Assembly (NCBI GenBank): GCA_002307245.1
Contig: DBTW01000111.1
Location: 1-16,021 of the forward strand
Length of the DNA stretch: 16,021 bases
Source: Spirochaetaceae bacterium UBA1306
Lineage (GTDB): Bacteria > Spirochaetota > Spirochaetia > Treponematales > Rectinemataceae
Direction of reading: 5' to 3'
In this document: one piece after another, positions 1 through 6,547 of the stretch
Layout: every line of letters starts with the position of its first letter
How positions within the stretch are numbered: the first letter of the stretch is position 1
Translations under genes and position numbers: made by a program
Notes under the pieces: model-generated
Database searches by the model: none
Told to the model about the DNA's origin: nothing
The model's input: the letters and a program-made list of their open reading frames with translations, nothing else

Positions 1-1
1 C

Positions 2-271
2 GCCTGCTACGTCGTGGACCAGGCCGCGAACGCGGTGAGCATGGCGCGGGCCGTCTACGTGACCCAGATAGCCGATGACCCGGCCGACGTCTCGCCGACC
101 CTCTCGCTCGGCATCACCATCGACCACGCCATGTCGATGTTCATCCCGATGCTCGGGGGCCTCGCGTGGCGCGGCGCCGGGGAGAGGGGTTATCGCTGGG
201 TCTTCCTGGGCGGCGCCGTGGTAGCCGCCCTCAACTTCGTCGTGACGCGGGGGATGAAGCGGCGCGCGTGA
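2..271 (+). CDS. MFS transporter, C-terminal fragment (runs off left edge)
   Basis: Only the last 89 codons are in the window, and the frame is open to the left edge, so the true start lies upstream. The fragment has two hydrophobic, Gly/Ala-rich segments: the one around MSMFIPMLGGLAW, and GYRWVFLGGAVVAALNFVV just before a basic tail (MKRRA). A 'TLSLGITIDHAMSM' stretch is typical of the last two helices of major facilitator superfamily permeases. The substrate cannot be told. The gene converges on the hybrid kinase, and the two stop codons are 17 bases apart with a shared hairpin between them. The MFS assignment is moderately sure; the subfamily is unknown. Confidence 0.6.
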   Translation, partial: ACYVVDQAANAVSMARAVYVTQIADDPADVSPTLSLGITIDHAMSMFIPMLGGLAWRGAGERGYRWVFLGGAVVAALNFVVTRGMKRRA

Positions 272-276
272 CGCAA

Positions 277-302
277 GCCCTGCGGCCCTAGCGCCGCAGG
301 GC
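277..302. terminator. Hairpin between convergent genes
   Basis: Perfect 10-bp inverted repeat, GCCCTGCGGC (277-286) and GCCGCAGGGC (293-302), with a 6-base loop. It lies just after the MFS stop and includes the last codons and stop codon (288-290, in the loop) of the kinase read from the other strand. There is no long T-run on either side, so termination efficiency is uncertain. Its position suits a bidirectional terminator. Confidence 0.55.
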
Positions 303-3300
303 GATGAGGCCCATCCGGCTCCCGACCCCGAGCTTGCGGAAGATCCGCGAATTGTGGTTGCCCACCGTCGAGGGCGACAGGCCGAGAGCCTGGGCGATCT
401 CCTTGTCGCTCAAGCCCTCGAGGATGAGTCTCGACACCTCGATCTCGCGCCTGGATAGGCCCTTGTCGCGGAACAGGGCCTCGAGGCGCATGGCGGCATC
501 GCGGGGCGGGACGGGCCGCGGGCCGCGGGAGTCGAAGCCGTCGATGAGGCCGATGATGGAGTCCTTGAGCCTCGACTTGATGCCGCTCTCGATGGCGCCT
601 TTCCATTCGGCGAGCGAGGAAACCTTCGCGACCAGCTCCGCCGCGGAGAAGGGCTTTTCGATGAAGTCGAGGGCGCCACCCTCCAGGGAGAGGATCCTTT
701 CGTCCGCGTCGGCCAGGGCGCTCAGGAAGACGAAGGGCAGCTCCGACCAGCGCCCGTCCCGGCGCATGGCGGCGAAGAGCTCGCGCCCGTCCATCTCAGG
801 CATCATGATGTCGCTTACCACGCAATCGGGCGTCTCCTCCTCGAGGAGCTCGAGGGCTTCCCTGCCGTTCGCCGCCGCCCTGACCCTGAAGGAATCCGAA
901 AGCGTCGCGACGAGGTATCCGCGCAGGTCGGCGTTGTCCTCGACGACGAGGACCGATCGCGCGGCCGCGCCGGAGGCGGGGCCCTCCGGAGGTGGCGGCG
1001 CCGCCCCGCCCTTCTCGAATTCCGCGCGGAAGCGCTCGGCCTTCCGCGCGTCGGGATCGCCCAGCTCCCCGTCCCTCGACTCCCATGCGCCGTGCTCGAA
1101 GGGCAGGACTATGGCGAAGGCGCTCCCACGACCCGTCTCGCTCTCGACCTCGAGCCGGCCGCCATGGAGGCGGACCGCCTCGCGGGCGAGGGTCAGGCCT
1201 ATGCCGGCGCCCTCGTACTTCCGGTTCGAAGACGACCCTCCGCGATAGAAGCGGCGGAAGACCTGGGCCTTCTCCTCGCCCGACATGCCTACGCCGGTGT
1301 CGCGCACCTCGATCCTCGCCTCTTTCCCCTGCGCGTCGAGCCTCGCCCCGAGGGAGACGCTGCCGCCCTCGGGGGTGAATTTCAACGCGTTGGAGAGGAG
1401 GTTGAGGATGGCCGTCTCGAGGAGCTCCGGGTCCGCGAGGACGCAAAGCTCGGGGTCCGACACGGAACAGGCAAGCGAGATGCCCCGCGACTCCGCCAGC
1501 GAATCGAACTCCCCGGCGATCCTCCGCAGGAAAGGATGAAGGAGGATGGGGCGCGGGCTGAGGCTGGCCGCGCCCTGCTCAATCTTGCCGAGGTCGAAGA
1601 GATTGCCGATATTTTTAAGGAGCTTCTTCGCGTTGCGCGCTATCGATCGAAGGCTCTCCTCGTTCGCCTTGATGGAGTCCCCGCAGCGCCCTGAGGACAG
1701 GCGCTCGGTCAGGCCGAGGATCACGGCGAGGGGCGTGCGCAGCTCGTGGGAGACGTTCATCACGAAATCCGACCTCTGCCGGTCCGTCTCGCGGAGCAAC
1801 TCGGCCTCGCGGAGCGCGAGCCTCCGGGCGGCCTTCTCCTCGCCGAAGCGGTCCCCCAGGTTAAGCGAGAAGAAGAGGGAGCTCAGCGCGTAGCCGATGA
1901 TCAGGGGATAGCCCTCGCGGAAGGCCTGGCTGAAGGGCCCGCCCTCGATCAGGCTCCCGCCCACGACGCCCATGGAGAGGGCTCCCGCGACGATGAACGC
2001 CCCGTTCAGCGCGAGGGCTTGGGCGGCGGCCCTATTGCCGCGCAGGGCGGCCGCGATGAGAACCCAGACTATGGCGGCGAGATAGCCTATCTCGGCGCAT
2101 TCGAAGGCGTAACGGAAAGCCCTGGAGCGGAGGGCCAGGATGGGAAGGAGAGCGATTCGGTCGACCAGGAAGAAGAGAGCGAGGCCGACCATGAGGGCGC
2201 GTATCGCCCGGCGCCCCCTGGCTCCGCCTTCCGCTTCCTTAAAGGCGAATTCCCTGATAAAGAGCAATACGGCGAAAAGGAATATCCAGGGCATCGCCGG
2301 GGCGGAGTCGGCCTCGGACAGGTCGATGAAGAACTTATTATAGCTGCGCTCGATGAAGAAGAGGAGGCCCGTGAGGTTCATGAGACCGAAGGCCAGGTAG
2401 GTCCCCTCGCGCGAGCGCGCCCCGACGATGAAGCCGTGCAGGGACATCATCGCGAGGATGCCCAGGAGGAATGCCGAGAGCCAGGCGGGGAGACTGCCCT
2501 CCGCCGCATAACGCGGAATGATGGCGAGGGGATAGGCTTCGCGATCGTCCCGGCTCGAGCCCCTGGCGACGGCGGCGAAGCGCCGTATCCTGCCGTTCGC
2601 GCTGTCGTAGACGTACACCTCGCCCCCTGCGACCGCCACAGCCCCGGGGTCGTCCATCAGGCCGCCCTCGGAGCCCGCCATGCCGTCCTTGGCCGTTGCG
2701 GCGAGGAAGGTCTTGCCGCGATAGGCTACGAGGTTCTCCGCCCAGCGGTTCGATACGTAGAGCGCCCCGTCGGCCCCCGGGGCGGCCGACACCGGGCAAT
2801 TGAAGGCCCATTCCGCGGTCAGGTAGGATACGAAGCCCAGGTCCCGATCAAGGACGAGGACTCCGTCGAAGGGATCGCTCTCCATCTCTATGGGGATGAA
2901 GTAGCGGCCGCTCAGGTACTGGATCGATTGGGCCTTCATGGGGCCCGCGACCGACACGGGCAGGCGCTTCCTCAAATCGCCGAGCTCGAGGCGATCGGCC
3001 GCCGCCGCCGCGGTGACTTCCGACGCGCCGCCCGAGGCCAGGGCGCCGCGATAGAGGACGACGCCCGAGGGCCCTCCGTCCTTCCTGTCGGCCCAGGCTA
3101 CGGCGAGGTCGCCGCCCTCGGCGGCGGCGAAGCCCACGGCGAAGGGCGAAGCCTCCGAATCGCCCTTCGCCGCGAAGGGGATGCGGAGCTCGCGCAAGGC
3201 CCTGCCCTCGTGCGAACGGATCGCGATCTCGTAGGCTCCCGGGACCGCCTTCGCCGCGCCCAGCATCCCGTCGCTCGTCGCGAAGACGCGCAGCGCGCGA

Positions 3301-3590
3301 AGCTCGGAGCCGTCGGCGTCCTCGAGGGTTCCGAGATAGTCCCCCTCGGGGAGGGAAAAGGCCAGGACCTGCCCCCTCCAGCGCGGGTCCTCGTCGTATC
3401 GCGTAACGCGGGCGTAGAGCCTGGGAGGGGATTCGAAGGCCGCGAGGGAGACATATGGCGCCGAGCTCGAATCCGCGGGCAAGAGGCCCTGGCCGAAATC
3501 CCCTCGGTAGTCCATCTTGTGCGCGCAAGCCGAGAAGAAGATGGCGCAGAGGGCGCTGATGAAAAGCGAGGAGCGTCGGCCGAAGCCCAT
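288..3590 (-). CDS. Lipoprotein-type hybrid sensor histidine kinase / receiver / LuxR-family regulator
   Basis: A 1,100-residue protein that joins a complete two-component system to a DNA-binding output. The N-terminus has a hydrophobic stretch ending in FFSAC (Cys22), a relaxed lipobox. Residues ~30-360 are predicted periplasmic, with an NHL/beta-propeller-like part near 300-340 (DDPGAVAVAGGEVYVYDSA). About seven membrane helices follow (~365-580). Then come HisKA with SHELRTP (phospho-acceptor His615), HATPase with an N box (NLLSNALKF) and G boxes (DTGVGM, GAGIGL), a receiver domain (~880-1000) with Asp927 in SDIMMPEMDG, and a LuxR-type helix-turn-helix at ~1043-1097 (LSRREIEVSRLILEGLSDKE). 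The ATG is forced: an in-frame TAA lies 9 bases upstream and no other start precedes the signal sequence. The transcript is probably leaderless. The signal and target genes are unknown. Domain calls are confident; the lipid anchor is likely but unproven. Confidence 0.93.
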   Translation of the reverse strand: MGFGRRSSLFISALCAIFFSACAHKMDYRGDFGQGLLPADSSSAPYVSLAAFESPPRLYARVTRYDEDPRWRGQVLAFSLPEGDYLGTLEDADGSELRALRVFATSDGMLGAAKAVPGAYEIAIRSHEGRALRELRIPFAAKGDSEASPFAVGFAAAEGGDLAVAWADRKDGGPSGVVLYRGALASGGASEVTAAAAADRLELGDLRKRLPVSVAGPMKAQSIQYLSGRYFIPIEMESDPFDGVLVLDRDLGFVSYLTAEWAFNCPVSAAPGADGALYVSNRWAENLVAYRGKTFLAATAKDGMAGSEGGLMDDPGAVAVAGGEVYVYDSANGRIRRFAAVARGSSRDDREAYPLAIIPRYAAEGSLPAWLSAFLLGILAMMSLHGFIVGARSREGTYLAFGLMNLTGLLFFIERSYNKFFIDLSEADSAPAMPWIFLFAVLLFIREFAFKEAEGGARGRRAIRALMVGLALFFLVDRIALLPILALRSRAFRYAFECAEIGYLAAIVWVLIAAALRGNRAAAQALALNGAFIVAGALSMGVVGGSLIEGGPFSQAFREGYPLIIGYALSSLFFSLNLGDRFGEEKAARRLALREAELLRETDRQRSDFVMNVSHELRTPLAVILGLTERLSSGRCGDSIKANEESLRSIARNAKKLLKNIGNLFDLGKIEQGAASLSPRPILLHPFLRRIAGEFDSLAESRGISLACSVSDPELCVLADPELLETAILNLLSNALKFTPEGGSVSLGARLDAQGKEARIEVRDTGVGMSGEEKAQVFRRFYRGGSSSNRKYEGAGIGLTLAREAVRLHGGRLEVESETGRGSAFAIVLPFEHGAWESRDGELGDPDARKAERFRAEFEKGGAAPPPPEGPASGAAARSVLVVEDNADLRGYLVATLSDSFRVRAAANGREALELLEEETPDCVVSDIMMPEMDGRELFAAMRRDGRWSELPFVFLSALADADERILSLEGGALDFIEKPFSAAELVAKVSSLAEWKGAIESGIKSRLKDSIIGLIDGFDSRGPRPVPPRDAAMRLEALFRDKGLSRREIEVSRLILEGLSDKEIAQALGLSPSTVGNHNSRIFRKLGVGSRMGLIALRR

Positions 3591-3598
3591 AAATGGCG

Positions 3599-3627
3599 AT
3601 TATAGGGGGGCTCCTGCCCTAGGTCAA
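3599..3627 (-). promoter_or_regulatory. Near-consensus sigma-70 promoter of the hybrid kinase, leaderless
   Basis: On the minus strand, TTGACC (3627-3622), a 17-base spacer, then TATAAT (3604-3599). Only 8 bases separate the -10 box from the ATG, so transcription should start at or within a few bases of the start codon. No Shine-Dalgarno sequence lies near the ATG. Confidence 0.8.
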
Positions 3628-3640
3628 CGGCGAGGCCGTT
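3626..3640. other. Small inverted repeat beside the -35 box
   Basis: AACGGC / GCCGTT with a 3-base loop, overlapping the edge of the -35 box of the kinase promoter and lying 44 bases past the stop of the upstream lipoprotein gene. It could be a weak terminator for that gene or an operator. It has no T-run. The rest of the 93-base gap shows nothing further that I can interpret. Confidence 0.25.
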
Positions 3641-3683
3641 AGGCGAGGCCCCTAGGCGGCGCGGGCTTCCCCGCCTGCCCGAA

Positions 3684-5666
3684 TTAATGCTGCTCCATAA
3701 TCGTTAGGCTCGCGTCGCTCGTCGAGAAATCGACGGCCGCGCTGAGGTCCCCGGCAAGGCCCGCCGCTTCGTGGCTTACCATGGCGAAGCTGCCCGTATT
3801 ATCGGCGCCGGTCGGCATGGCTAGCCCGGTGGCCTCCGGGATGAAATCCGCCGCCCATGATAGGGCCGTGTTGGAATGGGCGCTGCTACCACCGTCCCCA
3901 GGCACCCGCAGCAGCCATAGGTCGTCCTTTCCCGAGCCGAAGGAGTAGGTCTTGCCCGCGACCAGGATGCCGTCGCCGGCCAGGGCCAGGACGCTGCCGC
4001 CGTCGAGATTGTCGGCGAAGGCGCCGCCGTAGCGCTTCGCCCAGACGGGGCTCAAGTCCGAGCTTCCGAGGCGGATCAGGGCCAAATCCGAGTTGAGGCT
4101 GCCGGCGACTTCCCGATAGCCCCCGCCGATCACGAGGTCCCCGTCCGAGAGCTGCGTTGCGTCGGCGTCGTAGACGCTGTCCCAGGACCAGAAAGCGTTC
4201 ACCGCCAGGTTGCCGTCAAGGCGCAGGACTACGGCCTTGTCGTCGTACGCGCTGTCGAAGAACAAGTCGCCGGCCCCAGGCGTATTGGCGACGGCCGCGA
4301 ACCATTTCGCCCTGCTCTCTTTGAAGCGGCCGTTCTGGATATCAGTGGGGATCCGCACCGAGGAGACAGGTTCATGGCTCGAGGCATCCAGCCAAGCCAA
4401 GTTGAGGGTCAATGTATCGGCGCTGCTATATCGCTCTTCCTCGGCCACCACCAGGTACTCGGCGCCGATTTTTTCCAGGCTCAGGACAGCTTCGTAGGAA
4501 TTGCCGCCACCATAGGTCTCGAAGGCCGTGGGACTGCCATCGGCGCCGCATTCGAGCAGGGCGATCTTATTCAGGCCATCCTGGTAATGGGAAAAGGCCA
4601 GGGCAAAGGAACCGTCGTCGTTGGCCGCGAAGGCCCCGGACCGGTAATACCAATTCGTGGGTGCGTGAATGCGCTCAATGGCGTATTCCTTGGCGAAGAT
4701 CCTGGTCCCGTCGGCCGCGAGACCGACGATAGCCAAGGGGGCGGGACCGTTAATATCGCCATAGTTGAACTTGAAGAGCACATAGAAGGCCCGGCCGTCG
4801 GACTCGCGGTGGATGTAATACGGGAAATAGGCGCAGCCTTCGGCCAAGCCGCGATCCGCGCAGGCGAGGTAGCCGAAGTCGCCGGACAAGGTAGTGGTCT
4901 GACCGGAGTTGCGGATCTCGAATGTGCCGTTATCCATGGCGAACAGAGTCCCGCCCACCTCGTCGAGATCAGCCTGTCCCATCGTCCTGGCCCACTCGGC
5001 GCCGCTCGGGGAGCCCACGGTACTGGCGAAGCTGAAGGTCCGGGAGATACTTGGGCCGAAGCTATACAGGTAGGCTGCGGCCTTGAACACGCAGTTCTTG
5101 GCGATGACGATCTCCTGGCCGGGGAAATACGATAGGCTGCTCGTGGAGATATCGTAGCCGTCGATGCCGTAGTAGACGGAAGCATTGATCCCGGCCGAGC
5201 AGGACAAGGTGAACCGCGCGAAGGCCCCGGTCTCCTCGACCATGTTCATCGTCAGCGTCGGCAGAGGGTCTTCGGGTTCGACCGGCAAGCCGCCCATGAC
5301 GCCATAGGCCATGCCGTTATAGGAGCCGGCGGTCCAGGAGATGCTTACGCTGTCGCCGTCGAAGCCCCCATGCACCGTCACGAGTCCGATGCCGCTGGGC
5401 AGGCTCATATCCATGATTTCGTAGTTCACGATATCCCACGAGCCCTGGGCATTGATGGTGCTCGTGGTAGTCCCGCCGCTGACCTTAAGGTTAATACTCA
5501 CGACCTTGCCATCGCTGACATAGACAATGAAACCGTCGTTGCCGGAATAGGATCCGTCGGCCGGGACGTTTTTCGCGCTCGCGACAGAATCGCCGCAGGA
5601 AACGGCGAGGCTCAGACATGCCAACATCAGAGCGAGGGCGGAAAAGGATCGGAGGGTTTTCGTCAT
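3684..5666 (-). CDS. Large secreted lipoprotein with propeller-like repeats, function unknown
   Basis: 660 residues from the ATG at 5666. I chose this start because it gives a clean lipoprotein signal (MTKTLRSFSALALMLACLSL, then AVSC with Cys24) and has AAAGGA seven bases upstream; the longer reading adds a non-signal-like extension. After the lipid Cys, residues ~30-120 form a beta-rich module (SYSGNDGFIVYVSDGKVVS). At ~125-215 is a segment like chitobiase C-terminal/Ig-like modules. Residues ~220-600 hold diverged repeats of the type WAKRYGG...GDGILVAGKTYSFGSGKDDLWL (~543-590), as in secreted beta-propeller-like proteins. No catalytic motif is seen. It probably sits on the cell surface or in the periplasm. 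It lies upstream of the kinase on the same strand, but that gene has its own promoter. Lipoprotein call is sure; role unknown. Confidence 0.85.
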   Translation of the reverse strand: MTKTLRSFSALALMLACLSLAVSCGDSVASAKNVPADGSYSGNDGFIVYVSDGKVVSINLKVSGGTTTSTINAQGSWDIVNYEIMDMSLPSGIGLVTVHGGFDGDSVSISWTAGSYNGMAYGVMGGLPVEPEDPLPTLTMNMVEETGAFARFTLSCSAGINASVYYGIDGYDISTSSLSYFPGQEIVIAKNCVFKAAAYLYSFGPSISRTFSFASTVGSPSGAEWARTMGQADLDEVGGTLFAMDNGTFEIRNSGQTTTLSGDFGYLACADRGLAEGCAYFPYYIHRESDGRAFYVLFKFNYGDINGPAPLAIVGLAADGTRIFAKEYAIERIHAPTNWYYRSGAFAANDDGSFALAFSHYQDGLNKIALLECGADGSPTAFETYGGGNSYEAVLSLEKIGAEYLVVAEEERYSSADTLTLNLAWLDASSHEPVSSVRIPTDIQNGRFKESRAKWFAAVANTPGAGDLFFDSAYDDKAVVLRLDGNLAVNAFWSWDSVYDADATQLSDGDLVIGGGYREVAGSLNSDLALIRLGSSDLSPVWAKRYGGAFADNLDGGSVLALAGDGILVAGKTYSFGSGKDDLWLLRVPGDGGSSAHSNTALSWAADFIPEATGLAMPTGADNTGSFAMVSHEAAGLAGDLSAAVDFSTSDASLTIMEQH

Positions 5667-5754
5667 TTGACTATCCTTTGTCGAAGCGAGCTGTCGCCCT
5701 TCGTGGCGTCGGGCGGGATACGATGGCGATCGTAGTAGTGGAAGCCCTTGGTAT

Positions 5755-5815
5755 CGAGTGTTCCGCATCATTCGCTTCGCTCGACGCAAGATTGCGCAAA
5801 TGCCCGACCGCATGG
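5755..5815 (+). repeat. Partial copy of a dispersed intergenic repeat
   Basis: By hand alignment this 61-base stretch matches the reverse complement of the right half of the element at 11021-11129 with seven mismatches and no gaps. It begins at the element's terminal repeat (CGAGTGTTCCGCATCATTC) and ends at CCGACCGCATGG, after which similarity stops, so the other half is missing. It includes the perfect short dyad CGCAAGATTGCG. Confidence 0.75.
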
Positions 5816-5959
5816 AGGGAATATATCAGGCTTCGCCGCCCCCGATCGTAGTGATTCCTTCCCCATGGAGTGGGTACTTGTCCCCCAACGGGCCCTTCGC
5901 TCGCGCCCCCGGAGGCCTGCTGGCGAGGAAGAGCGCGAGACCGCGGGAAAAGCCGGGGA

Positions 5960-5988
5960 TTTACATAGTCCGGCGCCATCGCTACCAT
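5960..5988 (+). promoter_or_regulatory. Candidate promoter of the GTPase/OmpA operon
   Basis: TTTACA (5960-5965), a 17-base spacer and TACCAT (5983-5988). The -35 box is close to consensus and the -10 box is fair. Predicted transcription start is near 5995, leaving a leader of roughly 43 bases that includes the AGGAGG ribosome binding site. Confidence 0.45.
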
Positions 5989-6024
5989 TATTGCCAGTCT
6001 ATCCGAGCGCTGAGTCGGTGAGGC

Positions 6025-6040
6025 AGGAGGATTCACCATC
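6025..6040 (+). promoter_or_regulatory. Strong Shine-Dalgarno pointing at an ATC start codon
   Basis: AGGAGG (6025-6030) is followed by seven bases (ATTCACC) and then ATC at 6038. In this frame there is no ATG, GTG, TTG or CTG between the stop at 6011 and the P-loop, so this ribosome binding site fixes the start at a non-canonical codon unless the base at 6040 is an error. Confidence 0.7.
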
Positions 6041-6547
6041 ACAAAAAAGAAAATTTGCCTTTTCGGCGCCTTTGGCGTCGGCAAGACGAGTCTCATCGGA
6101 AGGTTCGTCAACAACGTGTTCTCGGCGAAATACCTATCCACGGTCGGCGTCAAGGTCGACAAGAAGCTCCTGTCCCTCGGGCCGGGGAAGGAGCTCATGA
6201 TGATGGTCTGGGACCTCGAGGGCAGGGACGATTACGTCTCGATAGCCGACAGCTATCTGCGCGGGATGTCCGGCTTCTTCCTGGTCGCCGACGGTACCCG
6301 CCCGGAGACAATCGACGACGCCCGGGATATCCAGCGAATCATGGCTGGGCTCTTCGCGGAAGTGCCCTCGGCCCTACTCGTCAACAAGGCCGACCTCGGC
6401 GCCGAGTGGCGGGCGAGCGAAGAGGACTGGGCCGAATTCCGAGCCTCGGGGATCGAGGTGCTGCGCACGAGCGCGAAGGACGGCAGCGGAGTGGAGGAGT
6501 CCTTCGCCACCCTCGGGAGGAAGATGATGGGCGAGGACGAGCGCTGA
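6038..6547 (+). CDS. Ras/Rab-like small GTPase with non-canonical ATC start
   Basis: 169 residues if ATC at 6038 is the start. All GTPase motifs are present: G1 GAFGVGKTS (10-18), a G2 threonine in YLSTVG (Thr35), G3 DLEG (59-62), G4 NKAD (116-119) and G5 SAK (145-147). This is a minimal single-domain GTPase of the Ras superfamily, a cytosolic GTP/GDP switch. The residue after DxxG is Arg63 where Ras and Rab proteins have the catalytic Gln61, which suggests slow intrinsic hydrolysis or need for a partner. The first GTG in frame (6116) lies after the P-loop and cannot be the start. Its stop overlaps the next gene's ATG by one base (TGATG), so the two are translationally coupled and likely work together. 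Family call is sure; the exact start is the open point. Confidence 0.88.
   Translation: MTKKKICLFGAFGVGKTSLIGRFVNNVFSAKYLSTVGVKVDKKLLSLGPGKELMMMVWDLEGRDDYVSIADSYLRGMSGFFLVADGTRPETIDDARDIQRIMAGLFAEVPSALLVNKADLGAEWRASEEDWAEFRASGIEVLRTSAKDGSGVEESFATLGRKMMGEDER

Larger units (their letters stand above)
5667..6037. other. Divergent intergenic region with repeat copy and promoter
   Basis: A 371-base stretch between the lipoprotein gene (-) and the GTPase gene (+). It contains a partial copy of the dispersed repeat (5755-5815) and a plausible promoter for the GTPase operon (5960-5988). Short open frames here look like GC-rich chance frames; none has both a ribosome binding site and a recognisable product. 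Otherwise I see nothing in it. Confidence 0.5.

Noticed and set aside
1746..3605. 619-codon open frame on the + strand opposite the hybrid kinase
   Set aside because: It is a GC-rich shadow: the minus-strand frame has clear ordered domains, while this one has low-complexity Glu/Gly/Arg content, no family motif and no ribosome binding site.
3626..3683. Strong terminator after the 660-residue lipoprotein gene
   Set aside because: Short hairpins exist but none has a T-run, so I list only the small inverted repeat with low confidence.
5667..5813. 49-codon N-terminal extension of the 660-residue lipoprotein
   Set aside because: It would bury the lipoprotein signal inside the protein. The ATG at 5666 has its own good ribosome binding site.
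6055..6546. Extension of the OmpA-family frame upstream to 6055
   Set aside because: This part is Arg-rich shadow of the GTPase. The real start is the coupled ATG at 6547.
6116..6547. GTG at 6116 as the GTPase start
   Set aside because: It would delete the P-loop, and no ribosome binding site precedes it.
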